In this document: positions 54,761-63,401 of the stretch, piece by piece | Numbering within the stretch: the stretch's first letter is position 1 | Layout: every line of letters starts with the position of its first letter | Source of the DNA: Leeuwenhoekiella nanhaiensis | GTDB lineage: Bacteria > Bacteroidota > Bacteroidia > Flavobacteriales > Flavobacteriaceae | Direction of reading: 5' to 3' | DNA length: 64,000 bases | NCBI RefSeq assembly: GCF_002744755.1 | Contig: NZ_KZ319287.1 | Location: 248,001 to 312,000 of the forward strand | Made by a program: the position numbers and the translations under genes | The notes under the pieces: model-generated | What the model saw: the letters and a program-made list of their open reading frames with translations, nothing else | What the model was told of the DNA's origin: nothing | Database searches by the model: none

Positions 54761-55348
54761 ATGAGAACGATAAAAATAGCTTTGGGAACGTTGTTGCTTA
54801 CCGGTGCATTGATTTCCTGTAAAAATGATCAAAAAGAGGCTCAGGTTGAGGAGCGTACCGAAAATGAACAACAGGTAGAGAAAGATTCTGCAGACCTGGA
54901 GCGTTTGCGTTATGCGGAAAACGCTGATACCGGCCTTAAAAAACCAAGACTTCCTGAGAATTATGAGATTGACTGGGACGCTGTGGAGTCTGACCCAAAA
55001 ATGCGGTCTGATATTGAAGCGTGGAATGATTACAACACTTTTTCAGCTTCCGTAAAATCATTAGGTCTTAAAGAAGTGCCACAGGAAGAAATTACAGATT
55101 ATATAACCCGTTTGGAGCAGGAAGCAAATAATTTGCAGAATACCATTCCGGCTTCTGTGATGACGGAAGAAGTTCAGGAAGACATAAAAGACATTCGCGA
55201 AGAGGTTGCAGACCTTAGAATGGTTATCAAAAAATACGGAACCGACGAGAAGAAAATTTCGAATCAGGTAGAAGAACTCATTGAAGCCTATGACGATTTA
55301 AATGAGGAGTTACAGGAAACCGCTTCAAAAAAAGGGGTAAGCCTGTAA
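54761..55348 (+). CDS. Lipoprotein, first of three tandem paralogues
   Basis: 195 residues; lipobox ALISC. A polar Glu-rich linker is followed by a helical domain (about 70-190): 'DIEAWNDYNTFSASVKSLGL', then coiled coil-like 'VQEDIKDIREEVADLRMVIKK'. The pattern D-P-x5-I-x-x-W-x-x-Y-x-x-(L/F) is shared with the two following lipoproteins, so they probably arose by duplication. Function unknown. Confidence 0.75.
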   Translation: MRTIKIALGTLLLTGALISCKNDQKEAQVEERTENEQQVEKDSADLERLRYAENADTGLKKPRLPENYEIDWDAVESDPKMRSDIEAWNDYNTFSASVKSLGLKEVPQEEITDYITRLEQEANNLQNTIPASVMTEEVQEDIKDIREEVADLRMVIKKYGTDEKKISNQVEELIEAYDDLNEELQETASKKGVSL

Positions 55349-55535
55349 GATCAATATTGAAATTTCAAAAATTATTAGAATCCTGCCCTTTACCGGCAGG
55401 ATTTTTTTTTGCGCATTGTTAAAATTCGGCCTGCTTTTTTAGAAATACCCATAATTTTTAAGGAAAGCTTATCATATATTCGGAGCTTGTAAATGACTAA
55501 TCTCTTTAATTTTACCCAATTAAAGTCCCCAGGCC

Positions 55536-55979
55536 TTGAAACTCAGTATTTTAATAGTAACATTAAGCTTTATTTCTTTAACCGCCTGCAAAAACGCGGA
55601 CGAGCCTAATGTGCATGATCTTGATTTAAAGGTCCCCGTGGTATCACTTGATCCCGAAGCATCTGAAGCTGTACAGGAATGGACGGGTTATTTGGAGCTT
55701 GAAAAAGATTTAGCTCTTATCGCAAATACCAATGCTTTAAATGCTCTTGATTTATTAGATGATCTGGCCCTTAATAGCAATCAAATGGCGCTGGGAATAC
55801 CCGAAACCCTTGCTACTCCTTCCATTCTTAAAAAGATTAAACGCATCGATTTAGAAATTAATGATTTTTACGCTAACGTCAACCGCAGCGAAACCCGCGA
55901 GTGGGTGGTTGAAAAGCATATTGAGACTCTGGTAAAAGCCTTTGATACCTTAAACAAAGAACTCAACCGCAGTTTATAG
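55536..55979 (+). CDS. Lipoprotein, second of three tandem paralogues
   Basis: 147 residues from a TTG start; MKLSILIVTLSFISLTAC gives a lipobox (LTAC). Shared core 'LDPEASEAVQEWTGYLELEKDLALI' and closing helix 'HIETLVKAFDTLNKELNRSL', which corresponds to 'VEELIEAYDDLNEELQET' of the first gene. Shorter linker than its neighbours. Confidence 0.72.
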   Translation: MKLSILIVTLSFISLTACKNADEPNVHDLDLKVPVVSLDPEASEAVQEWTGYLELEKDLALIANTNALNALDLLDDLALNSNQMALGIPETLATPSILKKIKRIDLEINDFYANVNRSETREWVVEKHIETLVKAFDTLNKELNRSL

Positions 55980-56062
55980 TCGCTAGCCGACTCATTTTCC
56001 AATTATTACGCTTCCCTGAATTTTCAAACTTTTTAATCAACAGCATTGCGTATTTTTACGGC

Positions 56063-56653
56063 ATGCGAATACTCCTTTTTCTAACTACATGCTTTTTGCT
56101 ATTTGCCTGTAAAGAAGAGCAAAAAGAACTTGAAGACCCTCGTGCGGCTACCGATACGCTGCAAATTTCCTTTTTAGAATTTAAAAAACCCAATATCATA
56201 CTCACTCCGGCAACGCGTGAGGCGATCGCCGGTTGGGAATATTATAACACCTTAAGCGAGAATATTGAAGCGCTTGATACGGTGCGCCTGCGGTTTTTAC
56301 GGCAGTATTCAAAGAAATATCTGGATAACGCTGCTGCTTTAGTAACTAAAACTCCGGATTCTTTAATAAACAATGCTATACGAGCTCGGCTATTGGTTGT
56401 TTATTCTAAAATGAATACCACTATTCAGGAAGCTTCAAAACTACAGGTTGATACGCTTGCCGTTTCGCAGGAAGGAACTGAATTGTACAACGCCTTTCAA
56501 AACCTAAAACTGCAGCTTAATCTCAAACATCAAAAATCTATTGAAGAGTTGCTGGAAGAATTTGACATTGAAGCCGATTCGCTGGCCACTGCACGAGACA
56601 CCCTAATAGGCGACAGGAGGCAAAGAGGCACTTTAAATCCAATTGATAACTAA
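56063..56653 (+). CDS. Lipoprotein, third of three tandem paralogues
   Basis: 196 residues; lipobox LFAC. Core 'LTPATREAIAGWEYYNTLSENI' and 'TELYNAFQNLKLQLNLK' line up with the first two genes; a C-terminal extension of about 40 charged residues is unique. Followed after 11 bp by an NTF2-like gene, probably co-transcribed. Confidence 0.75.
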   Translation: MRILLFLTTCFLLFACKEEQKELEDPRAATDTLQISFLEFKKPNIILTPATREAIAGWEYYNTLSENIEALDTVRLRFLRQYSKKYLDNAAALVTKTPDSLINNAIRARLLVVYSKMNTTIQEASKLQVDTLAVSQEGTELYNAFQNLKLQLNLKHQKSIEELLEEFDIEADSLATARDTLIGDRRQRGTLNPIDN

Positions 56654-56664
56654 AAATCACAGCG

Positions 56665-57165
56665 ATGAAATTCAAAATAGGTTTACTATTCCTTTTGATA
56701 ACTCTGGGATTGCATGCGCAGGATCGCGATGCAACCGAGATGGCCATCAACACCCAACTTGAAAAATGGCACAAGGCAGCTGCTGATGCAGACTTTGAAG
56801 CGTATTTTGGTTTGATGACTAAAGATGGCGTCTTTATTGGCACTGATGCTGACGAAAACTGGCAGCTTGATGACTTTAAAGCTTTCTCAAAACCCTATTT
56901 TGATGCAGGGAAAGCCTGGAGTTTTAAAACTCTTGAGCGCACCATTTACCACCCGAAGAAATCAAAAATCGCCTGGTTTGATGAACTTTTAGAAACCCAG
57001 ATGGGCATTTGCAGAGGTTCGGGCGTGATGCGTCTGGACGGTAAAGAATGGAAGGTGCAGCATTATGTACTTTCGATCGCCGTGCCTAACGAAAATGTGT
57101 CTGAACTTACCGAACTGAAAAAGGCGCACGATAGTTTACTTATTGCCAAAATGCGGGCGAATTAA
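56665..57165 (+). CDS. Secreted SnoaL/NTF2-like protein
   Basis: 166 residues: signal peptide (MKFKIGLLFLLITLGLHAQ) and an NTF2-like cone fold of the SnoaL_3/DUF4440 type ('INTQLEKWHKAAADADFEAYFGLMTKDGVFIG', 'GVMRLDGKEWKVQHYVLSIAVP'). Ligand or reaction unknown. The same fold class forms the N-terminal domain of the protein at 12120-13475. Confidence 0.85.
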   Translation: MKFKIGLLFLLITLGLHAQDRDATEMAINTQLEKWHKAAADADFEAYFGLMTKDGVFIGTDADENWQLDDFKAFSKPYFDAGKAWSFKTLERTIYHPKKSKIAWFDELLETQMGICRGSGVMRLDGKEWKVQHYVLSIAVPNENVSELTELKKAHDSLLIAKMRAN

Positions 57166-57167
57166 GT

Positions 57168-57809
57168 TTATCCCTTTATCTCATTAACCAATGCGAAGGC
57201 CTGGTTTACATATTCTTTTTCGAGAAACAATGTAAAATAGTTAGAGGTGGAAATCGCTTCAAAAATGGGAATGCCCTCATAAGCCAACAGCTTAAAGATA
57301 TAAAAGTAAAGACCTACCGTCTTTGAGTTATTGACCGGAAGCGCAATGGAAAGCGAGGATAAATCGTGCTTTACCATCACGCAGGTTTCATTTTCAAAAC
57401 AGCGCTCTACAATATCGGTAAGATCATTGGAGACCAAAATATTACTCTCGTGAAAGGTACTCGAGTAGGTCAAATAGGCTTTGGGAATACGCTTGGTCTC
57501 CTCCAGTAACCGCGACTGACTCTCCAAAATCGTATTGGAGTTGAGAAAGGTAAAATCGGTTATTCCGCTGCGCACCACAATATCACCCAGATCGCGCATC
57601 ATACGCTCATCAAGGCGTTTCTGGGGATAATACCGACGTAAGGCCATCACAATAGAACCCACGTTAACAGGCTTGCCCAGTTCTTTTTCAATACGGGGTT
57701 GAAAATCTTCGGCCAGGGCACTGTAATTAATGATTTTACGCATTAAAGCGTCTTCGGTATACGGTTGATGCTTGATAAGCTGCTCAACCACAGAGGTTAT
57801 GGTTTTCAA
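57168..57809 (-). CDS. ACT-like domain protein divergent from aspartate kinase
   Basis: 213 residues without signal peptide. N-terminal half: helical, with 'IRKIINYS'-like and 'GSIVMALRRYYPQKR' (winged-helix-like). C-terminal half (about 110-213) reads as two ACT-like beta-alpha-beta units ('SSLSIALPVNNSKTVGLYFYIFKLLAYEGIPIFEAISTSNYFTLFLEKEYVNQAFALV'-type order). Such proteins are sometimes misnamed aspartate kinase. Its place next to lysC suggests amino-acid-responsive regulation, which is inference. Confidence 0.65.
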   Translation of the reverse strand: MKTITSVVEQLIKHQPYTEDALMRKIINYSALAEDFQPRIEKELGKPVNVGSIVMALRRYYPQKRLDERMMRDLGDIVVRSGITDFTFLNSNTILESQSRLLEETKRIPKAYLTYSSTFHESNILVSNDLTDIVERCFENETCVMVKHDLSSLSIALPVNNSKTVGLYFYIFKLLAYEGIPIFEAISTSNYFTLFLEKEYVNQAFALVNEIKG

Positions 57810-57825
57810 TGTTATATATTTAACA

Positions 57826-57839
57826 ATTTGTACAAATTT
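57826..57839. promoter_or_regulatory. AT-rich palindrome between divergent ACT-like and lysC genes
   Basis: AATTTGTACAAATT, a perfect 14-bp palindrome inside a larger imperfect one (AACAATTT ... AAATTGTT). Position suits an operator for the divergent pair. Confidence 0.45.
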
Positions 57840-57900
57840 ATATAAAATTGTTGAATTTTTTTAAGCTTCATTTTATTGGCTGTATCTATGCACCACTAAA

Positions 57901-59235
57901 ATGAAGATGATGAACGTTTTAAAATTTGGAGGCACCTCAGTAGGAAGTGCTCAAAATATTAGAAAAGTAGTAGAAATACTTGGAGTTACTGAAAACCCAA
58001 AAATCGTGGTGCTTTCGGCTATGTCTGGGGTAACCAATATGTTGGTTAGCCTTAATCAGGCCAGTATTGATAAAAATGCTACCGCTATACAGGAGGTTTT
58101 GGCGCAATTAAAAGCCAAGCATTATGAAGCGATTGCAGATTTATTTTCGGCAGAAAATCAGCCTGAAGCACAGGCGCAAATAGATAGTTTTTTAGCTAAT
58201 ATTGAGCAAATAGCTGCCTCGGGCCGCACGCTGACCACCTATGCAGAATTGGTTACGTATGGGGAAACTATGCTAACATGGATATTCTCTCAATATTTAA
58301 CGCAGGAAGGCGTGTCTAACGTATTGCTTGATGCAAGCAGCTTTATGAACGTGGGTACCGTTGAAAACCCGGATATCGAAGCAGTTTCTAAAGCATTATT
58401 ACCCCAGTTAGAACAAAACCCTTCTCAAATTTATATTACTCAGGGCTTTGTGTGTCGTGATGATCGCGGAGCTTTGGCTACCTTAAAGCGTGGTGGAAGC
58501 GATTTTAGCGCGACTATTATTGCCGCTGCGGTAAATGCCGATGGCGTACAGATCTGGACAGACATTGATGGTTTACACAATAACGATCCGCGTTATGTGG
58601 AAGAAACCAATCCTATTGAACATTTAACCTATAATGAGGCGGCTGAACTGGCTTATTTTGGGGCCAAAATATTACACCCGCAAACCGTGGCTCCGGTTAT
58701 TGACCGTGACATTCCGGTGTGGTTAAAAAATACCTTTGAGCCTTCAGCAGCAGGGACCAAAATCTCTAATGAGTATCACAATCGGGGCCTGAAAGCTATT
58801 TCGGCTAAAGATGGTATTACCGCGATCAAAATCCGTTCTAACCGAATGCTGGGTGCACACGGTTTCCTGCGCACCATTTTTGAAGTCTTTGACCGTCACG
58901 AGACCTCCATTGATATGATTACCACTTCTGAGGTTGCGATCTCGCTTACCATCGACGATACCACAAACCTGCAGGCGATAAAAAATGAACTTTCGGTAAT
59001 CGCTGAAGTTACGGTTGAAGAAGATCACAGTATCATCTGTATCGTGGGTGAAAACCTGATCGCCGATCAGGAGTCGTATAAAGCTTTTGGTATACTGAAT
59101 TCAATCCCTGTGCGTATGATTGCGTATGGTGGTAGTAATAATAATATCTCGTTGTTAGTACCTACGCGGGAGAAAATTAATGCCTTGCGGTATTTAAACG
59201 CGCAATTGTTCCAGTTACAGGGAGCAATAGCTTAA
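57901..59235 (+). CDS. lysC: Aspartate kinase
   Basis: 444 residues: 'VLKFGGTSVGSAQNI' (ATP/aspartate site), 'TLKRGGSDFSATIIAAA' and 'WTDIDGLHNNDPRYV' of the amino acid kinase fold, then two C-terminal ACT domains (about 300-440; 'GFLRTIFEVFDRHETSIDMI'). Catalyses the first step to lysine, threonine and methionine. Two further Met codons within the first four residues leave the start uncertain by up to three codons. Confidence 0.94.
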   Translation: MKMMNVLKFGGTSVGSAQNIRKVVEILGVTENPKIVVLSAMSGVTNMLVSLNQASIDKNATAIQEVLAQLKAKHYEAIADLFSAENQPEAQAQIDSFLANIEQIAASGRTLTTYAELVTYGETMLTWIFSQYLTQEGVSNVLLDASSFMNVGTVENPDIEAVSKALLPQLEQNPSQIYITQGFVCRDDRGALATLKRGGSDFSATIIAAAVNADGVQIWTDIDGLHNNDPRYVEETNPIEHLTYNEAAELAYFGAKILHPQTVAPVIDRDIPVWLKNTFEPSAAGTKISNEYHNRGLKAISAKDGITAIKIRSNRMLGAHGFLRTIFEVFDRHETSIDMITTSEVAISLTIDDTTNLQAIKNELSVIAEVTVEEDHSIICIVGENLIADQESYKAFGILNSIPVRMIAYGGSNNNISLLVPTREKINALRYLNAQLFQLQGAIA

Positions 59236-59288
59236 ACTTTTGTTAGTTAGTGTTAGCCTTTCTTCTGACCAACCAGGAGATTAACATG

Positions 59289-59320
59289 AAAAACCCGGTG
59301 TTGTGCTTGCCGGGTTTTTT
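59289..59320 (+). terminator. Terminator of lysC
   Basis: Stem ACCCGG / CCGGGT with an 11-nt loop, A5 before and T7 after. Confidence 0.8.
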
Positions 59321-59432
59321 TATGGGCCTATGCCAAAGGCTAAAATCCCCACACGGCTATTTTTTACCAGTTAGTGTAAATACTGAAAATATTTCCTTTT
59401 TACAGCTGTTCTTAGGCTTATGCCAAAGGAAC

Positions 59433-60233
59433 TTAAGGCTGTACCTGAAAACGGTAACCCAACACCGATTGTATAGTAACCGAATCTACCTGCTTAAAGG
59501 TTTCTTCGTCTTCGCTGTCGTATTGCGGTGGCTCCAGATTGAGTGCTTTTGCCTGTTGTGTGTAATAGTCTTCTTTGGTAGGATGCTCGGGATGTACAGC
59601 ATTGATGATGTGGCCAAAAGCGTTTTTGTAGATTACCGCCAGAATAATCCCGATACAGTCTTCGCGATGAATCAGGTTTACCGGTGCTGCGCCATTGCTG
59701 AGTCCGCTGCGGCCGGCCAGGTATTTCACCGGATTGCGCGTACCGCCTACGAGTCCGCCAAAGCGAATGATACTGGTTTTAACTGCAGGTGAAGTAAAAA
59801 ACAACTGTTCGACTTCTACAAGCTGCTTGCCTTTATCGTCTTGCGGTTGTGGCAGGTCAGCTTCGGTGACTTTGCCCTGAGCATCATCATAAACCCCGGT
59901 GCTACTGATGAGAATTACTTTTTTAACGTTAGATTTTTCGACCGCATCAAGCAATTGAGCCATCCGCAAGGCATGATTGTGACCGGTGTTGCGACGTAGG
60001 CCCGGCGGAATGAGAATGATCAAAATTTCGCTTTGCGCTAAAAAGCCCTGAATCTCTCCGCGGATTTCGTCTTCAGCGATTTCAACACGGTAGATGTCAA
60101 AGCCGTAGCTTTTTAATTCCTCTTGTTTGGACTGCGAGGTGACCGATCCTTTTACCTGATGTCCCAGTTCCTGCAAGCGGGCGGCCAATGGCAAGCCCAG
60201 CCAGCCCATACCGGCGATGGCAATTGTGCTCAT
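59433..60233 (-). CDS. NAD(P)-dependent epimerase/dehydratase-like protein
   Basis: 266 residues. Rossmann start 'IAIAGMGWLGLPLAARLQ' (GxGxxG), then 'ILISSTGVYDDAQGKVTE' (SDR Ser/Thr and Tyr positions) and 'VNLIHREDCIGIILAVI'. Resembles YeeZ-type extended SDR proteins. The substrate is unknown. It lies 28 bp after the M28 peptidase gene on the same strand. Confidence 0.85.
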   Translation of the reverse strand: MSTIAIAGMGWLGLPLAARLQELGHQVKGSVTSQSKQEELKSYGFDIYRVEIAEDEIRGEIQGFLAQSEILIILIPPGLRRNTGHNHALRMAQLLDAVEKSNVKKVILISSTGVYDDAQGKVTEADLPQPQDDKGKQLVEVEQLFFTSPAVKTSIIRFGGLVGGTRNPVKYLAGRSGLSNGAAPVNLIHREDCIGIILAVIYKNAFGHIINAVHPEHPTKEDYYTQQAKALNLEPPQYDSEDEETFKQVDSVTIQSVLGYRFQVQP

Positions 60234-60261
60234 AATTTTTTCTTTTTACCGAAAAAACCTT

Positions 60262-62568
60262 TTAAAACTGAATATCCTGAATGGTAATCAGGGCATCAGT
60301 ATTTACAAAAGGCATCGGCGTGCTGTTTGCGGGGCGCGAAGGTAGGCCAAAGTCGGGGTTTTCTAAAAGGTCGTAACTGAAATCAAGCAGCGTAAAGCGC
60401 AGCGAATCGGCTTCGGCAATGGTGAGACTTACCTCAAGCGGCTCCCTGTTGCTCAGACGGTAGCTCAATAGATAGTCTGAGTTGCGATCTGCCAGCGGAG
60501 CTTCTTCGCCCTCACGGGCTTCAACTTCCTGGCCGTTAAAGTTCAGTTTTATAAACCGGGTTTCTTTCGGACTTAGAAGCACCATATCGCGCACATTTCG
60601 TTGCGGAAATACCGTAAAACGCAGGTTACGCTGTCCGTTGATTACCGTATCAGTTTCGGTATAAACCTGAGAAGGCGCTACAAACTGGATTTCGGTTTCC
60701 TTAGCATAGCTAAAGCGACTGCCGTATTTACCCGATCCCGGACTGTCAAAAATTTCGGACGCTGGCTTTGGATTTTCGCCCAGAATTTCAGCAAGCCAGG
60801 AGTCGATATGCGTGTTATACGTCGCGTAAAATGCCTTGTTACTGGTCAAATCGTGTACATAATTGATGCTGGACGGAAAGCGGCGTTCTTGGGTAAAGTC
60901 GCTTTTGGCATAAGCCGAAATAAATGCGCCGATACTTACCAAGAGGAACAGCGTCGCGAGGCGACCTTTCATCTTGTAATAGCCCATCACGGGAAGCAAT
61001 AACCCAAAAAGCAATACGCTTAAAGCGGTGGCAGCAACCAGCATTTTTAATCCCAAACCTACCGGAAATTCTTTGATGTAATGCGCCACGATAAATAAAG
61101 CCGGAGCACAAAGCAGCGTGAGCAGAAACAAATTCGGTTTGTTGCTGCGCAAAATGAGGAATACGGCCAAAAGGGCAAAATACACCGGGATTACAAAGAA
61201 CGAGGCGCCTTCCAGATAGATGCCCACTCCGGACGCGATAAGCAGCCAGAAAAAGACAGGGGTAAAACTCAGGTTTGCCGCATCGTTAGGCCGGTAAAAG
61301 AGTTTGTAAACATAAAAGGTAACGGCAAGCGTAAGTGCAACAAAGCCTGCTAATAGTTCGTAGCCGTTGTATGGAAAGCCCTGTAAAATATCGGCCTGTG
61401 CGGGATCGAGAGCCAGGATGGCTTTCCAACCCCAGCTTATTCCGTAGGCCAAAACCAGAGAAATAAGCAAGGGCAAAAAGCCGCGAAGCACTCCGCGAAT
61501 ACGCAGTTGTTGTTTCCGCAGGCCGTAAATGAGCACCACAAAAAATAAAATCCAGGCGAGGATGAGCATAGGGACAATCCAGCTAAACGGATAATAGACC
61601 ATTTTCAGGAGAGGCACATTAAAATACACATAATCCTGATCGGCCTTTAAATTGAGGTTTGCATCTTTAAAATAATCGAGCAGGGCGGTAAGATAACGCC
61701 CCTGATGCTCCAGCGATTCCCGATCGAGGCGCGAGGCGATGTCATTAGCAGTATGATAGTCAAAGTGATCACCAATAAAAGCGAAGAAAAACCCGTCAAT
61801 ATCCCCATTTTCCCGCAGCACGGTAGAATCGGTATCATTGGGCAAAAGTTTGTAGACGCTGTACATTAGGGAGTTTGCGTAGGGATGCGAGGGGTTGGCT
61901 TCGGCAAACGCCTTGATAAGGCCGCCATTGCCGCCATTGGTCTCTACAATCATGTTCGAAGGGCCACCGCTTCCGCGGGCTTCAAAGTTTAAAGCCAAAT
62001 CAACATCTTTCGCCCAGGGATGCTGATTTACAAAAACCGAAGCGCCATTAAGACCCAGTTCTTCGGCATCCGTAAAAAGAATTATGATGTTGTTTTTAGC
62101 AGGCGCATCCTGCGCAAGAAAGGCTCTGATACTTTCTAGAACTGCAGCAACTCCGCTACCGGCGTCGCTGGCTCCGTGAGAAGCGGTATGCGGCGCGCTG
62201 TCGTAATGTGACATCAGCAGGAGGGTCTGGTCGCCCACGCTGCCGTGGATGCGGGCGATGATGTTTTCGGCCCGGCTTAAAGCACCCCAACCCGGTTTGT
62301 AGGCAAAATCGCTTTGCACTTCAATCTCAAGTCCCATTTCTTCAAGCGTATTTATGATATAGTTCTGTACCTGCCCGTGTGCCGGCATTCCTACGGCGTG
62401 GGGTTTTTGAGCTAACGAATCAACATAGACCATCGCACGGGCGGTTGAGAATTCGGTAAGCGGGGTATCAGGACCTGATACGCTTTGGGGTTTGTGGGTG
62501 TAAAAACTGAAATAGGTAAGCCCCATCAGGAGCAAAAAGGAGAGTATCGCAGCGTAGTTGACTTTCAT
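60262..62568 (-). CDS. M28-family membrane metallopeptidase
   Basis: 768 residues. An N-terminal membrane anchor is followed by the M28 aminopeptidase domain (about 40-310): zinc ligands in 'MSHYDSAPHT', 'GASDAGSGVAAVLE', 'FTDAEELGLNG', 'ALNFEARGSGG'. Then about eight to nine membrane segments (about 325-560) and a C-terminal beta-rich periplasmic domain. The layout resembles yeast Pff1 and ER FXNA peptidases. Periplasmic peptide trimming is likely. Confidence 0.9.
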   Translation of the reverse strand: MKVNYAAILSFLLLMGLTYFSFYTHKPQSVSGPDTPLTEFSTARAMVYVDSLAQKPHAVGMPAHGQVQNYIINTLEEMGLEIEVQSDFAYKPGWGALSRAENIIARIHGSVGDQTLLLMSHYDSAPHTASHGASDAGSGVAAVLESIRAFLAQDAPAKNNIIILFTDAEELGLNGASVFVNQHPWAKDVDLALNFEARGSGGPSNMIVETNGGNGGLIKAFAEANPSHPYANSLMYSVYKLLPNDTDSTVLRENGDIDGFFFAFIGDHFDYHTANDIASRLDRESLEHQGRYLTALLDYFKDANLNLKADQDYVYFNVPLLKMVYYPFSWIVPMLILAWILFFVVLIYGLRKQQLRIRGVLRGFLPLLISLVLAYGISWGWKAILALDPAQADILQGFPYNGYELLAGFVALTLAVTFYVYKLFYRPNDAANLSFTPVFFWLLIASGVGIYLEGASFFVIPVYFALLAVFLILRSNKPNLFLLTLLCAPALFIVAHYIKEFPVGLGLKMLVAATALSVLLFGLLLPVMGYYKMKGRLATLFLLVSIGAFISAYAKSDFTQERRFPSSINYVHDLTSNKAFYATYNTHIDSWLAEILGENPKPASEIFDSPGSGKYGSRFSYAKETEIQFVAPSQVYTETDTVINGQRNLRFTVFPQRNVRDMVLLSPKETRFIKLNFNGQEVEAREGEEAPLADRNSDYLLSYRLSNREPLEVSLTIAEADSLRFTLLDFSYDLLENPDFGLPSRPANSTPMPFVNTDALITIQDIQF

Positions 62569-62762
62569 CTGTTTAAAGTTTTGTGATCTACAGATAATCC
62601 CTATTTGCTTACACCTGTAGGTATTGACTATTTATGAAACATCCATTTTGGGCTTTCCTGGATATAGTACGGGTTTAAAGGTAGTGGCTCTTTCGCTTTT
62701 AAACAAGATACGGGCAAATTTGACGGTATGTTAAAGAAAACGTTTTCGAAAATTCAAATAAA

Positions 62763-63257
62763 ATGCCTAATTTAAAGAGTCTAAAATCTAACTATATGGG
62801 AATCAAGAGTTTTATGGGCAAGCGGTCTAAAGCCGTCGCCGAGGAAGTAAACATTAAAGTGTCAGACTATATGACCACCAAACTGATCACCTTTACACCA
62901 GACCAGTCGATTATGGATGTGATGCAGAAGCTGATCAAACACCGCATCTCCGGTGCGCCCGTGGTCAATGAGAATTATGAACTGCTGGGCGTGATCTCAG
63001 AAGGGGATTGTATTAAGCATATTTCAGACAGCCGATATCACAATCTGCCTATGGACAATGCCACCGTGGGTCAAAATATGGCGATTGATGTAGAAACCAT
63101 AGATGGAAATATGAATGTTTTTGACGCCGCCCGTTTTTTTATAGAGCGAAAGCACCGGCGTTTTCCAATCGTGGAGAACGGTAAACTGGTAGGTCAAATC
63201 AGCCAGATGGATGTGATTAAAGCCGCCTTAAAACTGAAAGGAAACACGTGGAAATAA
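62763..63257 (+). CDS. CBS-domain pair protein
   Basis: 164 residues: two CBS motifs, 'VSDYMTTKLITFTPDQSIMDVMQKL' region with 'ISGAPVVNENYELLGVISEGD', and 'FIERKHRRFPIVENGKLVGQISQMDVIKA'. Binds adenine nucleotides in known members; partner unknown. An ATG at 62796 (MGIKSFMGKR) is an alternative start and may be the better one. Confidence 0.9.
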   Translation: MPNLKSLKSNYMGIKSFMGKRSKAVAEEVNIKVSDYMTTKLITFTPDQSIMDVMQKLIKHRISGAPVVNENYELLGVISEGDCIKHISDSRYHNLPMDNATVGQNMAIDVETIDGNMNVFDAARFFIERKHRRFPIVENGKLVGQISQMDVIKAALKLKGNTWK

Positions 63258-63281
63258 CTAAAACTACAACAGGAAACAGAT

Positions 63282-63309
63282 AAGCGATTGGGCGGCCAAT
63301 CGCTTTTTT
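63282..63309 (+). terminator. Terminator of the CBS gene
   Basis: Ten-bp stem AAGCGATTGG / CCAATCGCTT, loop GCGG, T-run. Confidence 0.92.
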
Positions 63310-63401
63310 TGGTTTTAGGGAAAGCTATTTTTTAAAGAGTAATTTGCTTTGGTAGAATTTGATAAGTTTGAAAATTTATTAAACTTACCGGAAAGCTTTA
63401 T

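Noticed and set aside
57810-57900. Lysine riboswitch before lysC
   Set aside because: The leader is only about 90 bp, AT-rich, and lacks the size and conserved elements of an L-box; the palindrome fits a protein operator better.
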